64,000 nucleotides of DNA, from contig NZ_CP125295.1 of assembly GCF_030412785.1 (NCBI RefSeq), positions 3,286,001-3,350,000 of the forward strand, given 5' to 3'. Both the position numbers and the translations under genes were made by a program. This DNA comes from Paraburkholderia sabiae. GTDB taxonomy: Bacteria > Pseudomonadota > Gammaproteobacteria > Burkholderiales > Burkholderiaceae. Shown one piece after another: positions 1-7,397 of the stretch; position 1 is the first letter of the stretch, and the number at the start of each line of letters is the position of its first letter. Below the pieces are notes generated by a model. It did not search any database. It saw only the letters and a program-made list of their open reading frames with translations, and was not told where the DNA came from.

Positions 1-284
1 CGCGCCGTGCCGATGCTGCCGCAGGCACCGCGCTGACTATGAAGGGTCTCGCCGCGAAAGATGCGGGACAGGTCGAAACGGTCTCGACCTTCAAGGACGA
101 TCCGAAGCATACGGGCTACGGCGCGCTCGCGTTCCGGCCTGAAGATACGGACTTGCGCGATGCCGTGAACAAGCAGCTGCATCAATGGCTCGGCACGCCC
201 GATCATCTCGCGACGGTCAGTCCCTTCGGCTTCGACAAGACGAACGTGACCACGAAGACGGCCGCGGATATCTGCGGCAAGTGA
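1..284 (+). CDS. ehuB: ABC transporter periplasmic substrate-binding protein, C-terminal part (EhuB-like, partial)
   Basis: The window opens inside this gene (reading frame begins at base 3; 93 codons before the TGA at 282-284). The visible end carries the C-terminal lobe of a family 3 solute-binding protein: GYGALAFRPEDTDLRDAVNK followed by a hydrophobic/aromatic stretch ending in PFGF, as in polar amino-acid and ectoine/hydroxyectoine binding proteins. It would bind solute in the periplasm and deliver it to the two permeases downstream. The ectoine assignment is inferred from resemblance of the whole set to EhuBCDA; a general polar amino-acid binding protein is the alternative. A stem-forming repeat separates it from the permease gene. 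Confidence 0.6.
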   Translation, partial: RRADAAAGTALTMKGLAAKDAGQVETVSTFKDDPKHTGYGALAFRPEDTDLRDAVNKQLHQWLGTPDHLATVSPFGFDKTNVTTKTAADICGK

Positions 285-292
285 TGCGGTGC

Positions 293-330
293 GATGCGCA
301 TGCACGTCGACGCACATGAGCATGCGCATC
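293..330. repeat. Inverted repeat between binding-protein and permease genes
   Basis: GATGCGCATG (293-302) and its exact reverse complement CATGCGCATC (321-330) are separated by 18 bases, starting 9 bases after the binding-protein stop codon. No T-run follows. In binding-protein operons such intercistronic stems often protect or attenuate mRNA so the binding protein is made in excess of the membrane components; that role is inferred here. Confidence 0.5.
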
Positions 331-346
331 CGTCCCAGAGCCGCGA

Positions 347-372
347 TTCATTGCACGGCTTCATTGCACGGC
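347..372. repeat. 13-bp perfect tandem direct repeat
   Basis: TTCATTGCACGGC occurs twice head to tail (347-359 and 360-372) in the gap between the binding-protein and permease genes. It may be a replication-slippage duplication; no function can be read from it. Confidence 0.6.
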
Positions 373-480
373 TGATGTGCCGCGCAATGTGAATCGTGCG
401 CTCGAACGAGGCACCTGATTTGCTTCCAGCATTCAATCCCGTGCGCATCGACGCGCCATCATGCAAGCGAGGCCACCGCC

Positions 481-1152
481 ATGCGTGAACTGTTTCCCCT
501 GCTGCTGCAAGGCACGATCGTCACGATCGAGATCGCTATCTTCGGCACGCTGCTCGCCATCGTGATGGCCTTCGTCGCCACGGCCGCCAAGCTCTCGCCC
601 TGGGCGCCTCTGCGCTGGGTCGGCAACGTGTATGTCGAAGTCTTTCGCGGCACGTCGCTGCTCGTGCAGCTCTTCTGGTTCTTTTTCGTGCTGCCGCTGC
701 CGCCGTTCAGGATCGAACTGACGCCATTCACGGTCGCTATCGTCGGACTGGGTCTGCACTACGGCGCATATGGCTCGGAGATTCTGCGCGGCGCACTGCG
801 TTCAGTGCCGGGCGGCCAGTTCGAAGCCGCCGTCGCACTGAACATGTCGGCGTTCACGCGCATGCGCCGCATCGTGCTGCCGCAAGCGATGATCAACGCA
901 TTGCCGCCCGCAACGAACCTGATGATCGAACTGTTGAAGGGCACGTCGCTCGTTTCGCTGATCACGCTGTCGGATCTCACGTTCCGCGCACGTCAGCTCG
1001 ATGAAGCGACGTTCAAGACAGCCGAGATCTTCTGCCTCACGCTCGTCATCTACTTCGTGCTTGCACAATTGCTCGCTACGGTGATGCGTTATTTCGAACG
1101 TCGCGTGAGCCACGGCATCATCGCGCACACCACGCGAAAGGCGGCGCCATGA
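481..1152 (+). CDS. ehuC: ABC transporter permease (EhuC-like, HisM/ArtQ family)
   Basis: A 223-residue inner-membrane permease of the polar amino-acid family. It begins with the typical N-terminal transmembrane segment (LLQGTIVTIEIAIFGTLLAI), followed by VEVFRGTSLLVQLFW and the EAA coupling loop around residues 113-135 (QFEAAVALNMSAFTRMRRIVLPQA). This loop contacts the ATPase. It overlaps the next permease gene by 4 bases (ATGA), so the two are probably translationally coupled and form the heterodimeric channel. Length is normal for the family. The ectoine/hydroxyectoine specificity is inferred from similarity of the full set; other compatible solutes or polar amino acids remain possible. 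Confidence 0.7.
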   Translation: MRELFPLLLQGTIVTIEIAIFGTLLAIVMAFVATAAKLSPWAPLRWVGNVYVEVFRGTSLLVQLFWFFFVLPLPPFRIELTPFTVAIVGLGLHYGAYGSEILRGALRSVPGGQFEAAVALNMSAFTRMRRIVLPQAMINALPPATNLMIELLKGTSLVSLITLSDLTFRARQLDEATFKTAEIFCLTLVIYFVLAQLLATVMRYFERRVSHGIIAHTTRKAAP

Positions 1153-1808
1153 ACAACTTCTTCGATTTGCAGTACGCCGCGCATATCCTGCCCGCTCTGG
1201 CGCGCGCTTCGATCTACACGATCCTGATCACGCTGGTCGGCTTTGCGATCGCGCTCGTGCTCGGCCTCGTGCTCGCGATTCTGCGGCGCAGTCATATCAA
1301 GCCTGTCGCGCGGACGGTCGGGTTCGTTGTCGAGTTCATCCGCAGCACGCCGCTGCTGATTCAGGTCTACGTGCTCTTCTATGTGCTGCCGATTTACGGC
1401 GTGACGATGTCCGCGCTCACGGCAGGCACGATCGGCATTGCGCTGCACTATGCGTGCTACACGTCGGAGGTGTATCGCGCGGGACTGAACGGCGTTGCGC
1501 GCGGACAGTGGGAAGCAGCGTGTGCGTTGTCGCTGTCGCCGTGGCGCACGTATAGCGGTGTGATTCTGCCGCAAGCCGTGCGGCCCATCATTCCCGCGCT
1601 CGGCAATTACCTCGTCGCAATGTTCAAGGACACGCCCGTGCTGTCGGCCATCACCGTGGTCGAATTGATGCAGCAGGCAAAGAACGTCGGTTCGGAAACC
1701 TTCCGCTATCTCGAACCGATCACGCTCGCGGGTCTGTTCTTCCTCGTCATCAGCATCACGTTCGCGCAACTCGTGCGGCGGCTTGAATACCGCTTGAGGC
1801 TGCCATGA
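1149..1808 (+). CDS. ehuD: ABC transporter permease (EhuD-like)
   Basis: A 219-residue inner-membrane permease, partner of the preceding gene. It has an N-terminal membrane segment (ILITLVGFAIALVLGLVLAI), the FIRSTPLLIQVYVLFYVLP block, and an EAA loop (QWEAACALSLSPWRTYSGVI) at about residues 117-140. Its start overlaps the upstream stop (ATGA at 1149-1152), and its own end overlaps the ATPase start (ATGA at 1805-1808), so all three are one transcriptional unit. Family placement is clear; substrate is not visible in the sequence. Confidence 0.7.
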   Translation: MNNFFDLQYAAHILPALARASIYTILITLVGFAIALVLGLVLAILRRSHIKPVARTVGFVVEFIRSTPLLIQVYVLFYVLPIYGVTMSALTAGTIGIALHYACYTSEVYRAGLNGVARGQWEAACALSLSPWRTYSGVILPQAVRPIIPALGNYLVAMFKDTPVLSAITVVELMQQAKNVGSETFRYLEPITLAGLFFLVISITFAQLVRRLEYRLRLP

Positions 1809-2692
1809 AAACACGCGTCGACACCGATACCCGTTTGCAGTCCGAGTCCCCTGTGATGGAGAAAGAGATGAAGCGCGATTCCGCTGCCGCACTTAGCGAA
1901 ACCTCGAACGCGAAAGGCGAACAGCCGATGGTCCGTTTCGCCGGCGTGACGAAGCGCTATGGCGCGCTCACCGTGCTCGACGAACTCGATCTGGACATCG
2001 CGCCTAACGAGAAAGTGGCGATCATCGGGCCGAGCGGCTCGGGCAAATCAACGCTCTTGCGCGTGCTGATGACGCTCGATCCTTTGACGGGCGGCATGAT
2101 CGAAGTGGACGGCGAGCCGCTCACTCACATGCGCAAGAACGGCTCGCTGGTGCCTGCGTCGATGTCGCATCTGCGCCGTGTGCGCAGCAAGATCGGCATG
2201 GTGTTTCAGAGCTTCAATCTGTTCCCGCATATGACGGCGATCGCCAACACGATCGAAGCGCCGATGCAGGTGCTCGGGCTCTCTCGCAAGGAAGCGACGG
2301 AGCGCGCGCGCGAATTGCTGTCGCTGGTCGGTCTCGAAGACAAGTGCAATCACTATCCGTCGCAACTGTCGGGCGGTCAGCAGCAGCGCGTCGCAATTGC
2401 ACGCGCGCTCGCGATGCGGCCGAAAGTGATGCTGTTCGACGAAGTGACGTCCGCGCTCGATCCCGAACTATGCGGCGAAGTGTTGAACGTGATCCGACGT
2501 CTTGGCGAAGAGCACAATCTGACGATGCTGATGGTCACGCACCAGATGGGTTTTGCGCGTGAATTCGCGGACCGTGTGTGCTTTTTCTCGCAAGGCAAGA
2601 TCATCGAGCAAGGGCCGCCGCAGCAGTTCTTCACGTCGCCGCAGCATGAGCGCACGCAGCAGTTCTTGCGTGCAGTTCGAGAAGCGGTTTGA
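1805..2692 (+). CDS. ehuA: ABC transporter ATP-binding protein (EhuA-like)
   Basis: Cytoplasmic ATPase of the importer, 295 residues. Walker A is GPSGSGKST (residues 75-83), the Q-loop Gln lies in GMVFQSFNLF (about 131-140), the signature LSGGQQQR starts at 188, Walker B is VMLFDEVTSALDP (208-220), and the H-loop His is at 246. The insertion between Walker A and the Q-loop (DGEPLTHMRKNGSLVPASM region) resembles the EhuA subgroup. The ATG that overlaps the permease stop gives an N-terminal extension of about 40 polar residues; an internal Met at residue 18 or 42 could be the true start. Gene order here is B-C-D-A, with no eut ectoine-degradation genes following. Confidence 0.72.
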   Translation: MKTRVDTDTRLQSESPVMEKEMKRDSAAALSETSNAKGEQPMVRFAGVTKRYGALTVLDELDLDIAPNEKVAIIGPSGSGKSTLLRVLMTLDPLTGGMIEVDGEPLTHMRKNGSLVPASMSHLRRVRSKIGMVFQSFNLFPHMTAIANTIEAPMQVLGLSRKEATERARELLSLVGLEDKCNHYPSQLSGGQQQRVAIARALAMRPKVMLFDEVTSALDPELCGEVLNVIRRLGEEHNLTMLMVTHQMGFAREFADRVCFFSQGKIIEQGPPQQFFTSPQHERTQQFLRAVREAV

Positions 2693-2708
2693 TTTTATTA
2701 GTTGTGAA

Positions 2709-2743
2709 GGCGTGACGTTGCGCTAGCAGGCTCGCGTCACGCC
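2709..2743. terminator. Stem-loop between convergent genes
   Basis: GGCGTGACG (2709-2717) pairs with CGTCACGCC (2735-2743) across a 17-base loop. It lies between the end of the ABC operon and the end of the MFS gene and overlaps the last bases of the latter. There is no strong T-run in either direction, so it is at best a bidirectional or Rho-assisted terminator. Confidence 0.4.
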
Positions 2744-4140
2744 CGTCCTCTTCCGCCGCGCGCGAGTTCCTCGCCGCTGTTATGCGGCAGCTTCGCCGTC
2801 ACGGGAATCGACGCGAGCGAGAACAGACCGACCACGAAGAACGCGGGCCAGAAGTCGGTCCAGACGATAGTCGGATGTCCTTGCAGCTTGTGCGAAATCT
2901 GCAGCACGATGCCCGCGATCGTCACGCCGAGACCAAGCGAAATCTGCTGCACGACGCTTGCGACGCTCGTCGCGCGTCCGACGTCGGCGCTCGGAATGTC
3001 CGCATACGCAAGCGAGTTCAGCGACGTGAACTGCAACGACGGGAACACGCCGCCGAACAGCACCACGCACCAGATCAACACGAGCGGCGTGCCGGGTCCG
3101 AAGAGCCCGTAGCTCGCGATCGCGCAGCCGGCGAGGATCGCGTTGAACATCAGCACGCGTCGAAAGCCGAAGCGCGCGAGCACCGATGACGCGATCGTCT
3201 TCATGAAAATCGAGCCGAATGCCGACGCGCACGTGATCGTGCCCGCGCCGAACGGCGTCATGCCGAGCCCTTCCTGCAACGCGAGCGGCAACAGGAACGG
3301 CACGGCGCCAAGACCGATGCGAAACAGCGAGCCGCCCGCGACGCTCGCGTGAAAGCTCGGAATGCGCAGCAGTTTAAGATCGAGCACGGGACGTTCGACG
3401 CGGCTCGCGTAGCGCCAGTAGATCAGCAACAGCGCGGCGCCGATCACGCACATGGCCGTCGATACGCTGTTCGACACCAGTTCGCCGCCGACCAGCGACA
3501 ACCCCAGCATGAACAGCGACGCGCCGCCCGCCGACAGAATGAAGCCTGTCCAGTCGAGCGGACCGGGATGCGCTTCGCGCATGTTCGCGATGTGGCGATT
3601 CGTGAGCCAGATGCCGAACAGCCCGATCGGAATGTTGACGATGAAAATCAGGCGCCAGTGCAGATACGTCGTGATGAAACCGCCGAGCGGCGGCCCGATG
3701 ACGGGTCCGAGCAGCGCGGGCACGGTCAGATAGTTGACGGCGCGAATGAAGTCCGACTTCGGCACCGAGCGAAAGATGATGATGCGGCCAACGGGCACCA
3801 TCATCGCGCCGCCGACGCCCTGCACGAAGCGCGCCGCGACGAAGAGCGGCAGATTCGTCGATGCGGCGGCCATCAGCGAGCCTGCCATGAAGATGCCGAT
3901 GGCGGTGCGGAAGACGGACCGCGGGCCGTAGCGGTCGGCGACCCAGCCGCAGACTGGGATGAAGACGCCCAGACCGATGACGTAGGCCGTGATTGCGAGC
4001 TTGAGGGTGATCGGGTCGTGGCCGAGATCTCGGGCGAGGACTGGTAGCGACGTTACCAGGACCGTAGAGTCGACGTTTTCCATGAACATCGCGCAGGCGA
4101 CGATCAGGGGGACCAGGAAGGGGCCTATGGCCAGGGGCAT
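2737..4140 (-). CDS. MFS transporter, DHA2-type (EmrB/QacA-like) drug exporter
   Basis: A 467-residue inner-membrane protein with about 14 predicted membrane segments, as in the drug:H+ antiporter-2 family. Visible hallmarks: TM1 (FLVPLIVACAMFMENVDSTV), motif A after TM2 (GWVADRYGPRSVFR, about residues 64-77), RFVQGVGGAMMVPVGR in TM4, motif C-type GPVIGPPLGGF in TM5, and ATSVASVVQQISLGLG near the C-terminus. It should export hydrophobic compounds using proton motive force. No membrane-fusion partner (EmrA) or regulator is adjacent. Its upstream region is occupied by the large palindromic element, so its promoter probably lies in or beyond that element. Confidence 0.85.
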   Translation of the reverse strand: MPLAIGPFLVPLIVACAMFMENVDSTVLVTSLPVLARDLGHDPITLKLAITAYVIGLGVFIPVCGWVADRYGPRSVFRTAIGIFMAGSLMAAASTNLPLFVAARFVQGVGGAMMVPVGRIIIFRSVPKSDFIRAVNYLTVPALLGPVIGPPLGGFITTYLHWRLIFIVNIPIGLFGIWLTNRHIANMREAHPGPLDWTGFILSAGGASLFMLGLSLVGGELVSNSVSTAMCVIGAALLLIYWRYASRVERPVLDLKLLRIPSFHASVAGGSLFRIGLGAVPFLLPLALQEGLGMTPFGAGTITCASAFGSIFMKTIASSVLARFGFRRVLMFNAILAGCAIASYGLFGPGTPLVLIWCVVLFGGVFPSLQFTSLNSLAYADIPSADVGRATSVASVVQQISLGLGVTIAGIVLQISHKLQGHPTIVWTDFWPAFFVVGLFSLASIPVTAKLPHNSGEELARGGRGRA

Positions 4141-4194
4141 AGCAGGTTTTTGGTTTTGTCTTCGACTTGGAAGGTAGGTTGGGGTTGCCTATGC

Positions 4195-4721
4195 GCTGGC
4201 ATCCGCTCTATGTTTTCGGTCTATTAGTGTCGCCCCTGTGCGGGGCAGCACCTACTTTTCTTTGCAGCGGCAAAGAAAAGTAGGCAAAAGAAAGCCGCTT
4301 CAAACCTCCGGTGCCTGCCAGGATACCGCTTCAGGATGCCGCAGTTGAGCAATTGCGCAGCAACGTCCGCACTCTGTAGAAAGCCCGCAGTCAACCGCGC
4401 ACGGCGCGAAAAGCCCACACAGTCTGGAGCACATGCCGCCGCAACCAATCGACGGCACGCACCAAAAACAAGCCGACCGAATGTGCCCCAGGTGGATGTC
4501 ATCTTTCGCGCCGCGCGCGCCTGACTGCGGGCTTTCTACGAAGTGTTTGCGTGGCTGCGCGACGGCTCGAAGAAAGTGCGCCGTGGCGTTATCCTGGCAG
4601 GCACCGGAGGTTTGAAGCGGCTTTCTTTTGCCTACTTTTCTTTGCCGCTGCAAAGAAAAGTAGGTGCCGCCCCGCACAGGGGCAACGCTAATAAACCGAC
4701 ACGAAAAAGCGGATGCCAGCG
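4195..4721. repeat. Giant imperfect palindromic element (about 527 bp) with nested hairpins
   Basis: The left arm (4195-4325) is nearly the exact reverse complement of the right arm (4591-4721). Pairing continues inward at lower identity through 4376-4410 versus 4504-4539 (GTAGAAAGCCCGCAGTC on one side, its complement on the other) and weakly into the centre. Each arm holds its own perfect 15-bp hairpin: CCTACTTTTCTTTGC / GCAAAGAAAAGTAGG at 4251-4284 and 4631-4664, with 4-base loops. No transposase or sensible ORF lies inside, and no target-site duplication is evident. It could be a MITE-like or REP/BIME-like dispersed element; this is inference. It sits between two minus-strand genes. Confidence 0.8.
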
Positions 4722-4740
4722 AAAACCTAAAAACCAAACC

Positions 4741-5505
4741 TTACCGCGCAGCACCCACCAACGGCTGCAACATCGGCAAAATCTCAGCGGTAGCGCGCTT
4801 CACATCGTTGGGAAAATCAATCTCGATCCACGGCGCGCCGGTAACATCCGCCGTATCGAACACATGGCTGCGTTCGAGCAGCAGATCCCGCACAGCCTCT
4901 TCATGAGGCATATTCGCGCGCCCGCTATCGACATACCCCGCAACGATCTCGGCAAACCGCTTAGCCGTCTCTTCACGCAGACGGAAGAACCCAACCGACT
5001 CACCGATCGTGTCGTACTCGAGCCCAACAGCCAGCTGCTTGCGCAACTCGACAGGCACGCCGTCCTTCAGACACAGCTTGACAGGCTCATCGCCTGCCTC
5101 AAAATCGCGATCGATCAAAAGACGGTTCGCATGCTCGCCAGCGACCAGCGCGCTCAGAATGCGCTCGTCATACAGCACATCGGCGTCCATCAGCAGCACA
5201 TCGCCGCCGGCCGTCATCGCGTCAGCGACAGTGTGAACAGTCAGCACGCTGCCCAGATCGAAACGCGGATTCAGCTTGATCTCGACCTTGTGCGGCCACT
5301 CGATCCGCTCCAGTTCGGCTTCGACCAGCTCCGGCTGGAAGCCGAGCGCCAGCACGACGTCATCGACACCCGCTGCGTCGAGCATCTGCAGATGACGCTC
5401 GAGCAGCGTCACGCCGTCGAAACGCAGCAGGCATTTGGGAAACTGTTCTCCAACAGGTTGCTGGAGACGCAGGCCAAGACCTGCAGCAAGAATGATGGCG
5501 CGCAT
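4741..5505 (-). CDS. Nucleotidyltransferase (sugar/alcohol-phosphate cytidylyltransferase-like)
   Basis: A 254-residue cytoplasmic enzyme with a GT-A-type nucleotidyltransferase fold. It starts with MRAIILAAGLGLRLQQ (nucleotide-binding loop), then FPKCLLRFDGVTLLERHL, and a metal-binding Asp pair in DVLLMDADVLYD (about residues 101-112). It resembles phosphocholine/inositol-phosphate cytidylyltransferases, which make CDP-activated headgroups, and it is the last gene of the operon that begins with a CDP-alcohol phosphatidyltransferase. The likely reaction is CTP + phospho-alcohol giving CDP-alcohol + PPi; the alcohol is unknown. There are 21 bases between the HpnL-like gene and this start, with a GAAAGGAC ribosome-binding site. 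Confidence 0.7.
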   Translation of the reverse strand: MRAIILAAGLGLRLQQPVGEQFPKCLLRFDGVTLLERHLQMLDAAGVDDVVLALGFQPELVEAELERIEWPHKVEIKLNPRFDLGSVLTVHTVADAMTAGGDVLLMDADVLYDERILSALVAGEHANRLLIDRDFEAGDEPVKLCLKDGVPVELRKQLAVGLEYDTIGESVGFFRLREETAKRFAEIVAGYVDSGRANMPHEEAVRDLLLERSHVFDTADVTGAPWIEIDFPNDVKRATAEILPMLQPLVGAAR

Positions 5506-5526
5506 TCGCGGTCCTTTCTAAAAAAA

Positions 5527-6531
5527 TCAATCGACAGCCGGCAGTCGCGCATCGCGCCGCCGCTGCCAGCTACGTTCGCTGAAATGCAGATACAGCAGAC
5601 CCGGCAAGCCGAGCAGCAGTTCGCGCGCGCGCTTCACCAGCGACAGCGCGAGCGCCGCTTCCGGCGGCAGACCGACGAGCGGCGCCAGCAGCAGATAGCC
5701 GCCTTCCTGGATGCCGAGCGAGCCCGGAATCGCGAAAGCCGCGCCGCGTATCGCCTGCCCGAGGCTTTCGAGCAGCAGCGCATCGACCCAGCCGACGGGA
5801 TGGCCGAGAAAGCGCAGCGCGAGCCACACTTCCACCGTTCCGACGATCCAGCCCGCAAGGCTGAACGCAAAACTCGCCGCGACCTTGCCACGCTGATCGT
5901 ACAGTTCGCGCACGGCGGCGTCGACGGCATCGGCGCGCGTCGTCAGCGCCGACCAGTCGCGCTTGCCGAACACTTTCGACACGACGCGCAGCGCCTTGCC
6001 GAACAGGCCGCGACGCTGCGCCATATAGAAGCCGACGATCATCGCCGCGAGCACGCCCGTTGCGATCAGCGCCGCCGTCTGCAAATCCTGCATCGCGCCG
6101 TGCGCAGCCGACGCGCCGAACAGCAGCAAGCCGAGCATCGCGAAAACGATCTGAGCGAGCGCTTGCAATGTGGTGCTGACGGTGATCGCGGCAGCCGCGT
6201 CGCGCATGCGCAAGCCGCGCTGCGACAGCTGACGCACCATCATCACGGGTCCGCCGATCTGCCCGGCAGGCAGCAGGCTGTTCACCGATTCGCCGATCCA
6301 GCGCGCGAACACCGCGTCGCGCTCGGTCACTTCCTTCTGCTTGCGGTTGAACATCACCGAGATCGCGCCCGCATCGAGCACGAGCGGCAGCAGATGGAAG
6401 GCCGCGACGATCGCGAGACCCCAGCCAGCCGCCATCAGCGTCGACACGACCGAGCCGAAGCCCTGCCATGCGAGCAGCGCGACGAACAGCCCGCCGCCGA
6501 TCGTCAGCAGGATCATGGCTGCACGCGTCAC
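5527..6531 (-). CDS. HpnL-like / lysylphosphatidylglycerol synthetase TM-domain family membrane protein
   Basis: An integral membrane protein of about 334 residues with 7-8 hydrophobic segments and the family blocks ESVNSLLPAGQIGGPVMMVR (about residues 74-93) and GAAFAIPGSLGIQEGGYLLL (about 255-275). It lacks the C-terminal aminoacyl-transfer domain of MprF, so it is the transport/flippase-like half. Relatives are the hopanoid-associated HpnL proteins. The GTG at 6531 overlaps the stop of the upstream oxygenase (GTGA) and is preferred; ATG at 6516 is the alternative. In this operon it may flip or handle the lipid made by the CDP-alcohol phosphatidyltransferase; that role is inferred. Confidence 0.72.
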   Translation of the reverse strand: MTRAAMILLTIGGGLFVALLAWQGFGSVVSTLMAAGWGLAIVAAFHLLPLVLDAGAISVMFNRKQKEVTERDAVFARWIGESVNSLLPAGQIGGPVMMVRQLSQRGLRMRDAAAAITVSTTLQALAQIVFAMLGLLLFGASAAHGAMQDLQTAALIATGVLAAMIVGFYMAQRRGLFGKALRVVSKVFGKRDWSALTTRADAVDAAVRELYDQRGKVAASFAFSLAGWIVGTVEVWLALRFLGHPVGWVDALLLESLGQAIRGAAFAIPGSLGIQEGGYLLLAPLVGLPPEAALALSLVKRARELLLGLPGLLYLHFSERSWQRRRDARLPAVD

Positions 6532-7397
6532 ACGCCTTCTCCTTTGGCATTGCGGCGCGCGAACTGGCTGAACACCTGACGGAAACCGAAGTACGCAATC
6601 GCGTCCTTCAGGTTCGAGATGACGCGGCGCCACGGGCGCATGTTCGGATCGGTGACGTACTCGAACGTCAGCGAAACGCGCATTTCGTTTTCCAGCGCCG
6701 GCGAAATGCGATGGCGCAGCTTGTCGCCGTCGAAGAACACGAGACCGCCCGGCGGAATCTGCACCGAACCGGGCAAGTCGGCCTTGTCGGGATTGCGCGT
6801 GTGCAGTTCGTAGTCGAGACGGCACGACGATTCGTCGATCACGCCGAGCAGCAGCGTGTAGCGGCGGCCGTCGTAGTAAGACGTGTCGTAGTGCCAGCCG
6901 ATATGGTCGCCCGGCTTCGTGTAGTAATAGAGCGCGTAGGCGTGAGGATCGTCGGCGGGCGACAGCAGCAGCTTGTCGCCCGTCAACTGCTCGAGCCAGC
7001 CGATCAGCTCTTTCGAGCGATACAGCTGCGCGATGAACGGCGCGAGCCGGTCGATCGTATGACGGCTGACGCTGCCGCCCTGCTTGTGACCCGGCAGATA
7101 GTTGCGGTTCACTTCCGGCAGCAGGCCACGCGCCGCCGCGACCAGCTGCGCCGTCACTTCGGGCGCGAGAAAGTCTTCGAGGTACAGAAACGCGCTTTGA
7201 TCGTCGTAGTCTTTGCGCAGCTTCGCATTGTCGAAGGTGCGGACGCGGCTCGCGACGGCGCGATCCGGATCGGGCGCGCCGTTCGATGCATGCGCCGGCG
7301 CAGACGCCGTTCCAGAAACGGCAGAAGCCGGCGCGAGGCCGGCAGTGCTTTCCATCGAGTTGGGTGTCATCACGTTTTGTTCTGCGGGCACGCTCAT
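6528..7397 (-). CDS. 2-oxoglutarate/Fe(II)-dependent oxygenase (2OG-FeII superfamily)
   Basis: A 289-residue cytoplasmic enzyme. Residues 1-50 are low complexity (Ala/Ser/Pro-rich); the double-stranded beta-helix core follows. The iron ligands are visible as H169-Y-D171 in GWHYDTSYYDG and H229 in KLRHRISPALENEMR, with R240 positioned to bind 2-oxoglutarate. Relatives include proteins annotated as HalD/BesD-family halogenases, but those have HxG; the Asp retained here points to a hydroxylase or desaturase. The ATG at 7397 overlaps the upstream stop (ATGA), and its own stop overlaps the next start. The substrate is unknown; a lipid headgroup or amino-alcohol precursor is suggested by the neighbours. 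Confidence 0.75.
   Translation of the reverse strand: MSVPAEQNVMTPNSMESTAGLAPASAVSGTASAPAHASNGAPDPDRAVASRVRTFDNAKLRKDYDDQSAFLYLEDFLAPEVTAQLVAAARGLLPEVNRNYLPGHKQGGSVSRHTIDRLAPFIAQLYRSKELIGWLEQLTGDKLLLSPADDPHAYALYYYTKPGDHIGWHYDTSYYDGRRYTLLLGVIDESSCRLDYELHTRNPDKADLPGSVQIPPGGLVFFDGDKLRHRISPALENEMRVSLTFEYVTDPNMRPWRRVISNLKDAIAYFGFRQVFSQFARRNAKGEGV

Noticed and set aside
4195..4721. Insertion sequence with terminal inverted repeats
   Set aside because: Inverted repeats fill nearly the whole element and no transposase frame exists, so it is not an autonomous IS.
4543..6579. 678-codon plus-strand open frame across the palindromic element and the lipid operon
   Set aside because: It lies antisense to well-supported genes, has Arg/His/Gln-rich composition typical of a shadow of high-GC coding sequence, and begins in the palindromic repeat.
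6528..7397. Halogenase call for the 2OG-Fe(II) enzyme
   Set aside because: The HxD iron ligand is intact, contrary to HxG/HxA halogenases.
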